Below are positions 29,201 to 35,396 of a DNA stretch of 64,000 nucleotides, in pieces (position 1 is the first letter of the stretch; every line of letters begins with the position of its first letter). The translations under genes and the position numbers were made by a program. The DNA lies in assembly GCF_039941015.1 (NCBI RefSeq), contig NZ_JBDVFI010000003.1; one strand, given 5' to 3'. Source of the DNA: Sedimentitalea sp039941015. GTDB taxonomy: Bacteria; Pseudomonadota; Alphaproteobacteria; Rhodobacterales; Rhodobacteraceae. The notes beneath the pieces were generated by a model, which was given only the letters and a program-made list of their open reading frames with translations, ran no database searches and had not been told where the DNA came from.

Positions 29201-30561
29201 GGCCCGAACTGCCCACCGCCCCGATTGCGCGCAAAGTGCCAGGTGCTGTCCGAACGGGTCAACATACCGGGCAAACCCTCGGCATAGAGGTCGATGAACA
29301 GCCGTGCGTCATCCGCAAGCCCCGCGCGCAGACCGGCGATATCACGAGGGCCAAGCGCGCGAACCTCATTCTGCCAGGCATGGGTCGCATACTCAAACGA
29401 CAGCGACGGCATCGCGCGCGCCGTATAGCCCGCCCCGTCGCGGATGTAGCCGCGTGTCGTGGCACGGATCAGCTGCGAAAGACCGGATGCGTCGTCATAC
29501 TCAAGATCGACCGACCGCACGAGTTCAGGCGTATCAAAGGCGTGAAACAGCATCACCCTCCGGCATCGGCGATACGTCCGGATATCAAAGCCACTGCGAC
29601 ACGCCGAGAACCTGTCGGGTCGCGCTTCCCACGTGCCGCCATCGCCCGGTTGTGGATCGGCGGCATAGCCGAGCTGACCCCCGCCCATATCATCGAACAC
29701 CGCGTCGTCATGCTCACCATAGTCGAACACTGTCTGAAAGCGGAACCCTGTTTCGTCCGGCAACGGATCACCCGGCGTGTAGGGCGTGCGGTTCCCATAA
29801 AGGATACGCTTGGGGTAAATCTGCGCCACAGTGCTTGCGCCGCTGAGGCGATGCAATTCGGCGGGCGTTTCCGCGACACCGTCGCGATCCTCTGCCTTGA
29901 ATTCATAGAGCGTCAGGTTGCCACGATCATCATAACGCCGCTCGCACATCCAACGAAAGATGCGGGCAGGTGCCTCGGGGTCAGCGAGCCGGGATTCTGG
30001 CCCCGCACCGTAAACCGAAGTCACATTGTCGCGCGTCGTGACCCGCCAGTGCAGAATTCCGTTTGACAGATCCTGCCAACGCTCGATCCGTGAAAACGAC
30101 CCTTCGATGCGCGGCCGATAACGTCGGACCCGATGGGCCTGACCCGTCTCGTCGGCGCGCGTCGTTTCGATCAACGATCCCGCCCCATCTCGCGCGGGCA
30201 CCAGATCCTCAAGCCCCGAGATCACATATGTGTCGCTATCTTCTGCATCCCGATACTGCGGCAGTCCACGATCGGTCCGGCGCGAGATCGAAGGGATATC
30301 GACGCTCCACCCCAACCCAAAAGGGCCGTTTCCCGCCGCCGAACTGTAGCTCAGCGTCAGCGCAGGTTCACCACCACGCGCAGGAGACACCGGCAAGGGC
30401 ACAGTAAAGGTGGCGGTTCCGTTCGCGCCATTGACTGCGAACCGCTCGTCGAGCCCCCGGATCGCACCACCGCCTTGTGGAAGGGTTGTTTCAGGCAAGG
30501 CTAATTGGGATGCCTCGGCGCTGGCCTCCATCGGAGTGGACACAGGGCGGGTTTCGGACAC
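23239..30561 (-). CDS. Tc toxin TcB-TcC fusion (SpvB / TcdB / RHS) with unknown C-terminal cargo
   Basis: A 2440-residue protein combining the TcB and TcC parts that form the closed cargo-holding shell of Tc toxins. An SpvB-type N-terminus occupies about 20-330 (LSYSSAAGNGPFGLGWSVDIP). Integrin-like FG-GAP/propeller repeats follow (ADMTGDGLSDIVRV, LADIDGTGPADLIYL). TcdB middle domains are near 690-960 (TFSYHHGHYDTVEREFRGF). RHS/YD repeats run to the RHS-associated core (GARYYAPWLGRWTASDPAGL, LYRYARNNPMRMSDRQG) ending near residue 2073. Both conserved core Asp residues used for self-cleavage elsewhere are present. The last ~367 residues are the variable cargo: acidic, Gly/Ser/Pro-rich, without Lys or Cys, and not recognised. 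A GTG at 30561 with AGGAGG nine bases upstream is preferred over the ATG at 30582. Confidence 0.9.
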   Translation of the reverse strand: MSETRPVSTPMEASAEASQLALPETTLPQGGGAIRGLDERFAVNGANGTATFTVPLPVSPARGGEPALTLSYSSAAGNGPFGLGWSVDIPSISRRTDRGLPQYRDAEDSDTYVISGLEDLVPARDGAGSLIETTRADETGQAHRVRRYRPRIEGSFSRIERWQDLSNGILHWRVTTRDNVTSVYGAGPESRLADPEAPARIFRWMCERRYDDRGNLTLYEFKAEDRDGVAETPAELHRLSGASTVAQIYPKRILYGNRTPYTPGDPLPDETGFRFQTVFDYGEHDDAVFDDMGGGQLGYAADPQPGDGGTWEARPDRFSACRSGFDIRTYRRCRRVMLFHAFDTPELVRSVDLEYDDASGLSQLIRATTRGYIRDGAGYTARAMPSLSFEYATHAWQNEVRALGPRDIAGLRAGLADDARLFIDLYAEGLPGMLTRSDSTWHFARNRGGGQFGPQEAVDPLPALATGASNLIDLGGDGRQRLASRDTCPRGQYTLEQDETWTAFAHIPHAVNRSADTPDARPVDLTGDGRPDLLITEGESLVWYESRGADGHAPARVVDLLDDEARNPRVVFSDPEQSVLLADMTGDGLSDIVRVRNGSISYWPNCGYGRFGLRVDMADAPLLDAPDRFDPSRLRLADIDGTGPADLIYLTDRAQIWRNLWGNGWTEAPIEIAGLPHHADARIETADIYGQGTTCLVWSSGLPADAAAPLRVVDLMGGRKPYLMTGYSNGSGAEVAVEYRHSTAYYLADRAEGRPWLTKLPFPVHLVSRVETRDLVAETARVETFSYHHGHYDTVEREFRGFARVDRRDSETARHFTATDGGETEPDPLDQAPVLTRTWYHTGDGPDARHLPRGLQSEYFRDPTHPEPSLPPIDLPATLDAETAREAARALKGKTLREEVFAEDGAPRAAIPLTIANTRHRVTRVQDRADNTPSVVFATVAETLTLHVEQGLSEPRLSHTLTLAEDTLGNPVRTANVVYPRTNADPAIPAQARAEQARLRITSQSTTYSNEIDTPTAYRLPVAVEERSFEIGGIAPTGELFELRALDAAISGAAGIPFEASLSGAPERRMISAMRTEFWDETGTVALSFGSIAARVLARRSLALAFTPGLLSEVYGTDVDAAAMATAGYENIDGEWWRPTSVVHYGPFFQPVSVETPFGDVASLTRDADALLVESRTDFVGNVSQFINDTRTLSPVEKISPNLNRTQFRTDELGFVIATARLGKGTEGDTLADPTVRHSYDLGVFSGSGRPNFVRTETKERHGPGSPIRVSIEYTNGAGGVQMTKREAEPGLARVRTPGGVVEIDTTPALRWVASGRIVQNNKGNPVKAYEPYFSPSPEYETELDLVEVGVTALRHYDALGREIRTDYPDGTLERVSFTPWLVVRHDRNDTVLDSDWYAARGAPDPALDPEPTLPETRAAWLAAAHADTPTREHFDTLGRSVATETDPGGGTTQTVRTVIDISGRSREVIDARGNSVMRYVFSITGERVAQNGPDSGARRLFPDVLGRVVLGWDSRGHRTRTEYDALDRPIQSWLSVGGGAEVLVSRLEHGDGPDAPADAEARNLRTRLYRRFDQAGLLAHEAFDFNGNLTRMARRLVSATTGISDYDLPDPETPLETEIFISETVYDALSRPVRISTPASAGMSASVITPSYNEARVLDGIALAVRGGPSQPQINNIDYDAHGRRMAVDYANGTRTEQIFDPETFRLTRLLTLRATTPLQDLSYTYDPVGNVTEISDAAQADVYFAGAVVGAQRQFRYTPLYRLAQATGREHVGLNRPPGPEDPTRSGLAHPGDGVALRSYVQGYDYDLAGNILEIVHRAGVGAFAEQWRQTATYAGGSNQLIDTTAAGITESFSHDSHGNMALPHLDLTEWDQNDRLRRVVRGTAEAHYTYDADGVRVRKTEIRGAVREERLYLGGFELFRRHSGTGLVIERETVHLMDGESRFALAETATIDTTAPAGVGLTLMRHQYHDHIGSAALELDEAGAVISYEEYYPFGATAYQAGRDATETRRKTYRYVGTEQDDITGLYHMGARYYAPWLGRWTASDPAGLVDGPNLYRYARNNPMRMSDRQGTDPDDEVEVGPLRLRNIRIDVSGGVGTTPGGIPMFLPPRPGPRLQFSGSLSLAPMPPSLPMDVPSPDAMPPPRSDEADGEGDTDSGTPVRAEATAVISSDADSGTITASTEAFGLVGTIGSGVWASLHATGTFTAPTPDSPSIDPYLFARHATGQGRFFGSVQVPGLTLGTYSGDFTLRPYGQFGFNAEIGTIGNIARLNLDGSGQLREGGVDLEATGQLRLFGYPQLRLNVEGSIESTGDYSFTGGAQGLIFPTPLPIPTTYAFGSFSASSGEGFSGQAHLIGLGPLIPFPDITDPAPLPAAARDLINPPAGPSIRPLVLGYGFFDYRRGRFSGVSVGGVLFEDTREGGNPIGVPGIGGSAVVAF

Positions 30562-30883
30562 GGCTCCGTTCCTCCTGATCATTGTGCGAGGATTTCGGTC
30601 CCCACGATCCCGCAGCGGCGGCAGGATTACGTATCACCAATCCCGACGACCGGCTTGGCCGGTCACGGCGGTGCGGGTCCTCCAGAATCAATCTGCATAA
30701 AATCTGGTCGGTCATCGCTGGCGAACCTGCCAAACGATACCACAATTTCTCTCAAAGCTGAAACGCCACCCCACGTTGTCCAACATACGTCACGCGGAGG
30801 TCCTCACCGGGCGGAATATGGCCGGCTGAATCCGTTAGCGCGCCTAATCTGGAAATTGCTCGGGAACCGAACGGTACAGGCGT
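30562..30883. other. Intergenic region upstream of the Tc toxin operon
   Basis: About 320 bases without a convincing gene. It should hold the promoter of the toxin operon on the minus strand, but no strong -35/-10 pair is evident. A 7-bp perfect stem with a 3-base loop (GACCGGC-TTG-GCCGGTC) lies at 30648-30664, without a T tract, between the presumed promoter and the start codon. It could be a leader hairpin or chance. The upstream crotonase gene points in the same direction, so read-through into the toxin genes cannot be excluded. Confidence 0.5.
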
Positions 30884-31654
30884 CTAGCGCCCATTCCATT
30901 GAGGTGCGCGCTTTTCGATAAAGGCACTGGGCCCCTCACGCGCATCATCGGACGCCACCACGTCAGTCCAAAGGCGATCATTCATCGCCCAGAGGTTCTG
31001 TTCCGCCTCTTGGCTCGCGGCGCGCATCAGTTCGAGCGATGCCGAAACCGAAAGCGGGGCGTTTCTGATGATCCGCTCGGCAAGCGATACCGCCGCATCC
31101 AGAACCTTGTCAGGTGCAGAGAGGTCATTGACCATGCCATACGCATGGGCGTCCTGTGCCGACAGCCGGTCACCGGTGAGGACAAGCTCCATCGCCTTGC
31201 CGAGCGGGATTTTCCGCGCCAGTCGGAATGGACCACCAGCACCGGCAAAAATACCGACGCCGGGCTCAGGCAGACCAAAAAACGCTGTTTCGCTGGCGAC
31301 GATCAGATCGCAGGCGAGCGCCAGTTCGCATCCACCGGCCAGCGCGGGTCCGTTGACGGCTGCTATTATTGGTTTGGTGCGCTTGGCCTGTACAAACCCT
31401 GCAAATCGCCCTTCGCCCGAAAGGATGGTTTCGCCATCGCCGTCAAGAAACGCCTTCAGATCCATACCCGCGCAGAACACATTGCCCGCCCCAGTCAGGA
31501 TCGCGACGCGCACCGTTTCGTCGGCCTCCAACCGGGCCAGCGCAGCGCGCAAGGCGTGGGTCAGATCGATGTTGACCGAATTGCGCTGCTCCGGGCGGTT
31601 CAGTGTCAGGATGGCGACCGCGCCGCGCGTTTCGTAGAGAACGGGATCGTTCAT
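30884..31654 (-). CDS. Enoyl-CoA hydratase/isomerase (crotonase) family protein
   Basis: A 256-residue intact crotonase. The CoA/oxyanion-hole segments are present: GNVFCAGMDLKAF at about residues 56-68 and NGPALAGGCELALACDLIVA at about 98-117. The second acidic position (LPEPGVGIFAGAGG) follows, and a C-terminal AFIEKRAPQWNGR closes the fold. Members hydrate or isomerise enoyl-CoA thioesters; the individual substrate cannot be read from the sequence. The ATG overlaps the stop of the MmgE/PrpD gene (ATGA), so the two are translationally coupled. It is the last gene of this decayed operon, 323 bases before the Tc toxin genes. Confidence 0.9.
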   Translation of the reverse strand: MNDPVLYETRGAVAILTLNRPEQRNSVNIDLTHALRAALARLEADETVRVAILTGAGNVFCAGMDLKAFLDGDGETILSGEGRFAGFVQAKRTKPIIAAVNGPALAGGCELALACDLIVASETAFFGLPEPGVGIFAGAGGPFRLARKIPLGKAMELVLTGDRLSAQDAHAYGMVNDLSAPDKVLDAAVSLAERIIRNAPLSVSASLELMRAASQEAEQNLWAMNDRLWTDVVASDDAREGPSAFIEKRAPQWNGR

Positions 31655-32991
31655 GTATCAGGTCCCTCTGCAGGTGCGAGAATGAGATCAGGCAGCGTAT
31701 TGTCAGCACCCGTGCCAAGCGCGTCGATGGCTTTGGAAATCGCCTTGGTTCGCGCGGCGCCAATCACCGGGCTTGCCCATGCATAATATTTTTCTCGTAC
31801 GTCTTGCAACGATGCTGGGGTCTCAGGGTCGCCGCTGGCTTCGGTCGGATCAGAGGTCAGCCGTCGGCCATCTTTCAGCACCAGCGACACATGGGCAATG
31901 CGATTGCCCGGAAACGCGGCATTATAGGCATCGCTTTCGGTCACGATCATACTTTCCGACAGGCGCAGGATCTCGGGATCAGAGAGCGCCCCTTGGGCGA
32001 CATCGTCGGGGCCGACATCACCCCGGACCATGGCCACTGCGGTGGGGAACGACGTAGAATATTGTGCTTCTTCGGTTGTGCGCGGGCAACGCACAGCCAG
32101 ACGAAGCGATTGATGAAAAGTCGTGACCTCGATGCGCTCAACCTGATCCGAGGTCAGGTTGTGTCTTGCGCGCAAGTCCAGAACAGCGCGCAGTGGGGGT
32201 TGCGCCCAACGGCAGACAGGATGGGGTTTGTAATACTGTTCGAAAATGCGCCATTTAATCCCGACGTCGGACCAGAGGTCAGAAACGTCATCCCCTTCAA
32301 CCGTGATCGCGGGCGCCCCAGTGAACCCGTCTGCCGCAAGATACGCCGCCGACACGCCGGTCATCGCGCCCCAACCGGAGCCATCCTTGACCATGGTCGG
32401 GTGGTCTATGCAGCGCATCATCTGGCTGCGCGGGCCGTGGTATTCGGCAATCCCGATTGCCTCGCGGGTCCGGGTGGCATCCAGCCCCAGAACACGCGCG
32501 CCAAGCGCCGCACACGCCACCGCGATCCAGGCCCCGGTCGTGTGATAGTCACTTGCGGTGCGATGCAACGCGAGCCCTGCCCTCGTACCGATCTCGTAGC
32601 CGACTGCCAGCGCAGTCAGAAACTCGGCACCATCAGTCTGATTTTCGGCCTCTGACATAGCGAGAAGCGCGGGGAAAACTCCGCAGCCCACGTGGCCTTT
32701 GGTCAACTTGTGCCCGTCATGGCCATCAAGGGCGTCTATGGTCATGCCGCCTGCGAGCGCCGCGCCCGCGGGGCTGACGGTGCGGCCGTCAAACAACATG
32801 CGGGCCGATTTCCCACCGGCGCCAAATTGCGATGCGGCGTGATCCCGGATGATCCGAGATAGTCCGGTCTGACTGCCTCCCGCTGCCACTCCGACCAGAT
32901 CAAGCAGCCAGCGCCGGGCAAAGGCCCGGACCTCCTCGGGCAGATCATCATACTTGGTGTCGTGGAGAAAATCTGAAAACGTGGTGCCCAT
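31651..32991 (-). CDS. MmgE/PrpD family protein
   Basis: A 446-residue protein of the MmgE/PrpD family (2-methylcitrate dehydratase, cis-aconitate decarboxylase and iminodisuccinate epimerase relatives). Recognisable segments are the N-terminal helical FARRWLLDLVGVAAGGS, the active-site region DALDGHDGHKLTKGHVG near residues 87-103, and KWRIFEQYYKPHPVCRW near 270, which aligns with the family's FKPYPSC-type motif. The ATG at 32991 is preferred over the upstream TTG at 33009. The family's chemistry is usually dehydration, epimerisation or decarboxylation of polycarboxylates. The genetic link to CoA-pathway enzymes leaves the substrate open. Confidence 0.87.
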   Translation of the reverse strand: MGTTFSDFLHDTKYDDLPEEVRAFARRWLLDLVGVAAGGSQTGLSRIIRDHAASQFGAGGKSARMLFDGRTVSPAGAALAGGMTIDALDGHDGHKLTKGHVGCGVFPALLAMSEAENQTDGAEFLTALAVGYEIGTRAGLALHRTASDYHTTGAWIAVACAALGARVLGLDATRTREAIGIAEYHGPRSQMMRCIDHPTMVKDGSGWGAMTGVSAAYLAADGFTGAPAITVEGDDVSDLWSDVGIKWRIFEQYYKPHPVCRWAQPPLRAVLDLRARHNLTSDQVERIEVTTFHQSLRLAVRCPRTTEEAQYSTSFPTAVAMVRGDVGPDDVAQGALSDPEILRLSESMIVTESDAYNAAFPGNRIAHVSLVLKDGRRLTSDPTEASGDPETPASLQDVREKYYAWASPVIGAARTKAISKAIDALGTGADNTLPDLILAPAEGPDT

Positions 32992-33021
32992 TGTTCTGGC
33001 CTCTGCCAAAGGGGGTTCAAG

Positions 33022-33441
33022 TCAACGACCGGTGAATTCTGCTTCGCGCTTTTCCAGCAATGACGCCACGGCTTCTTCGTGGTCCTTGGTCTGATGACAA
33101 GCGCCCTGATAGGCGGCGGCGATCAGCGGCACCTCGCATTCCCACATCGCCTTGGCGACCCGTTGAATGCCGTTGCGATACCCATCCTTGGCGTCGACGG
33201 CGTCGCCCCCAAAGATCGAAGTTTTCTCTTGCATGTGTTTGAGATTACCGCCCGAGGAAAACGCCTTGCCCGCCCCGGTCACGATGGCGCAGCGCACCGA
33301 CTGATCGGTATTAATCCTGTGCATCGTGTCAAGAATCGCGGCGCAAAGATCCATGTCGGTCAGCGCATTGCGTGTTTCGGGCATGTTGAAGGTGATCGTA
33401 ACAACGTGGCCGTCCTGTTCGTAAAGAAGTTTCTCGCTCAT
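33022..33441 (-). pseudogene. Crotonase gene with internal deletion
   Basis: A 139-residue reading frame that begins as a normal crotonase (MSEKLLYEQDGHVVTITFN, then GAGKAFSSGGNLKHMQE) through CEVPLIAAAYQGA. It then jumps directly to the typical C-terminal tail, QTKDHEEAVASLLEKREAEF. About 115-120 residues of the middle, including the second oxyanion-hole glycine and the catalytic acid, are missing while the frame is kept. The length is about half the family norm. It is almost certainly inactive. It overlaps the stop of the acyl-CoA synthetase relic upstream by ATGA, showing it was once the second gene of an intact operon. Confidence 0.82.
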
Positions 33442-33635
33442 GCTGCGGTTCCTGTGGTTATGGCAGCAGCAAGAAGGTCGCGGTTCAGCACCTTGCCGCT
33501 GGGATTGCTGGGCAATTCATTCGTAAGAATACAAGACAGTGGCGCCTGTTACGGTGCAACATCATCTTCGAAACTGCAAAATGAATCGATCAGCACATCG
33601 GCCGCTTTGGGTTTCGTCCAACCCAGAGCAGGCCC
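33438..33635 (-). pseudogene. Acyl-CoA synthetase (AMP-ligase) C-terminal relic
   Basis: Reading the minus strand from 33635 gives about 65 codons. They contain ADVLIDSFC and, after one in-frame TAA, LTNELPSNPSGKVLNRDLL, the A10 motif of acyl-adenylate-forming enzymes with its catalytic Lys. The frame ends in a TGA that overlaps the ATG of the crotonase relic. The rest of the ~550-residue gene, including the adenylation core, is absent between here and the GntR gene at 33707. This is a deletion scar plus a nonsense mutation. Confidence 0.7.
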
Positions 33636-33706
33636 TTACCGCGTGTCAAATCAGCGATGCACGTTGATGCCCAGCACACTACAGCGAGCACCCCGCCAAC
33701 AAAGGT

Positions 33707-34471
33707 TCACTCAGAAATGAACCGGCGCTGCATCTCCGCCTCCTGACCTTCCATCAGTTCCTGCGCGGTTTCCATGTGATTTCGCATGATCTGGCGCGCT
33801 TCGTCCGCATCGCCACGGCGCAACGCCTCGACCAACCGCATTTGATAGTCGCGTCCGTTTGCCCAGAGCTGGATGTTGGGCGGAGAATACAAGCGGCGAT
33901 AGACGGTCAGATCCGACAGGATATTCACCATGAAATCGATGAGAAACGCCAGCAGGTCATTGTCAGATTGTGCCGCCAGAAGCGCATGAAACCTCAACGA
34001 GGCAATGTGCTGCTCGCGCTCGTCATCCAGAGTCTTAGCCGGCTCGGAATAGGCCCCGATATTGGCCTCAAGCTGGGCGAGGATATCTTCGGGCAACTGG
34101 CCCGCAAGCTGTGCGGCCAGTTCCGGCTCCAGCACGCGGCGCAGCTGGTAGATGTCGGCGATGGTCAGGTCCTTGAAGTAGAAATAGTTGCCCAGCAAGG
34201 CGCGCGCGCGCTCTTTGGACACCTCGTGCACGAAGCAGCCCCCGCCGGGCCCGGAGCGGGTCTTGACCAGACCCTGCGCCTCGAGAATGCGCATGGCTTC
34301 GCGGATCGTACCCTTAGCCATGCCGAACCGGCTGATCAGTTCCGGCTCGCTCGGCAGCCGATCTCCGACCTGCAACCCTTGCTCGACCACCCAATCCTTG
34401 ATGGCTTCGGCAACACGCACAGGGCGGCTTTGTTTCGGTTCACCCTTGGATCGGGTGGTGACAGGCTGCAA
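33707..34471 (-). CDS. GntR-family regulator (FadR/FCD type) of the peptide-type ABC operon
   Basis: A 254-residue regulator with an N-terminal winged helix (LISRFGMAKGTIREAMRILE, about residues 45-64) and a C-terminal FCD ligand domain from about 100 (DIYQLRRVLEPELAAQL). No ATG is present. A TTG at 34471 with GGGAG eight bases upstream is the most plausible start; it lies 32 bases inside the end of the upstream ATPase gene. It closes the dppA-B-CD-F-type operon. Likely targets are the twin palindromes at 39883-39924 between dppA and the divergent DUF1028 gene. The effector is unknown. Confidence 0.88.
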   Translation of the reverse strand: MQPVTTRSKGEPKQSRPVRVAEAIKDWVVEQGLQVGDRLPSEPELISRFGMAKGTIREAMRILEAQGLVKTRSGPGGGCFVHEVSKERARALLGNYFYFKDLTIADIYQLRRVLEPELAAQLAGQLPEDILAQLEANIGAYSEPAKTLDDEREQHIASLRFHALLAAQSDNDLLAFLIDFMVNILSDLTVYRRLYSPPNIQLWANGRDYQMRLVEALRRGDADEARQIMRNHMETAQELMEGQEAEMQRRFISE

Positions 34472-35396
34472 ACTGGTCGTCTCCCATCTGGGTCAGCGTC
34501 GGCTCGTCCCGTCGGCAAAGATCCGTGGCGCGGGGGCAGCGGCCAGCAAAGGCGCAACCCGGCGGCGGATTCAGCGGGTCGGGCAGTTCGCTGTCCTTTT
34601 GCTCTGGTGCTGTCAGCGGTCGCCCCACAACCGGGGCACTGTCAGCCAGAAGTTTTGTATAAGGATGTTTGGGCGCTTTGAAAATGTTCTCGGCCTTGCC
34701 GATTTCCACGACCGATCCGAAATACAGCACCACGACACGTTGGCTGACTGCTTCGACAACGGCGAGATCATGGCTGATGAAGAGATAGGTCAGGTTGAAT
34801 TCCGCCTTCAGACGGGCCAGCAGGTTGAGCACCTGCGCCTGAACGGAAACATCCAGCGCCGACACCGGCTCGTCCAGCACGATAATCCGAGGGGCAGCGG
34901 CAAGCGCGCGGGCGATGCCGATACGTTGCGCCTGACCGCCGGAAAATTCGTGCGGATAGCGGGTCAGGAATTCCTGCCGCAGGTTCACGCTGTCAAAAAT
35001 CTCGGCAATGCGGGCATCCCGGTCAGCCTTGCCCATCCCGTGCAGACGTTTCAGAGGCGCCTCGACAACCTGCCGGATGGTCTTGCGCGGGTTGAGGCTG
35101 CTGGTCGGGTCCTGAAAGACATATTGGATCACCTTGCCGAACGCCGCCGGGTCGGCGTTGTCCAAGGCCTTGCCCTCGATTTCGATCTGCCCGGTCGAAG
35201 GTTCCAGCAGCCCGACAAGCATCCGCGCAAAGGTGGATTTGCCACAGCCGGACTCCCCGACGACGCCAAGGGTTTCGCCGGTGGCAACCTCAAATGACAT
35301 CGGGCGCACAGCCCGCACCCCTTCGCGGGCTTTGCCAAAAAGTGGTTTCTTGAGCGGAAAGGTCTTGGATAGGTTGCTGATCTTGAGCGCCGTCAT
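34440..35396 (-). CDS. Oligopeptide/dipeptide-type ABC transporter ATPase (DppF/OppF-like)
   Basis: A 318-residue ABC ATPase. Walker A is GESGCGKST, the Q-loop VFQDPTSSLNP, the signature FSGGQAQRIGIARAL, Walker B IIVLDEPVSALD and the H-loop FISHDLAVV. The C-terminal Oligo_HPY extension ends with a Cys-rich PGCAFAGRCPRATDLC, typical of DppF/OppF and capable of binding an Fe-S cluster. The start at 35396 has GAGGAGG upstream and overlaps the preceding fused gene by ATGA. It pairs with the ATPase half of that gene as the heterodimeric motor. Confidence 0.93.
   Translation of the reverse strand: MTALKISNLSKTFPLKKPLFGKAREGVRAVRPMSFEVATGETLGVVGESGCGKSTFARMLVGLLEPSTGQIEIEGKALDNADPAAFGKVIQYVFQDPTSSLNPRKTIRQVVEAPLKRLHGMGKADRDARIAEIFDSVNLRQEFLTRYPHEFSGGQAQRIGIARALAAAPRIIVLDEPVSALDVSVQAQVLNLLARLKAEFNLTYLFISHDLAVVEAVSQRVVVLYFGSVVEIGKAENIFKAPKHPYTKLLADSAPVVGRPLTAPEQKDSELPDPLNPPPGCAFAGRCPRATDLCRRDEPTLTQMGDDQFAACHHPIQG

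Noticed and set aside
13804..30504. Many long open frames on the plus strand across the Tc genes
   Set aside because: They are antisense shadows of GC-rich coding sequence, with Arg/Pro/His-rich translations, no ribosome-binding sites and no recognisable domains.
23239..30561. The RHS-rich giant gene could be an Rhs polymorphic toxin of a type VI secretion system
   Set aside because: It has a full SpvB N-terminus and TcdB middle domains and is followed by a TcA gene. No VgrG, PAAR or immunity gene is adjacent.
30648..30664. Transcription terminator upstream of the toxin operon
   Set aside because: A 7-bp stem with no T tract on either strand. Too weak to call.
34440..34471. Frameshift between oppF-like and gntR genes
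   Set aside because: The 32-base overlap is explained by a TTG start with a good ribosome-binding site inside the upstream gene. Both proteins have complete domains.
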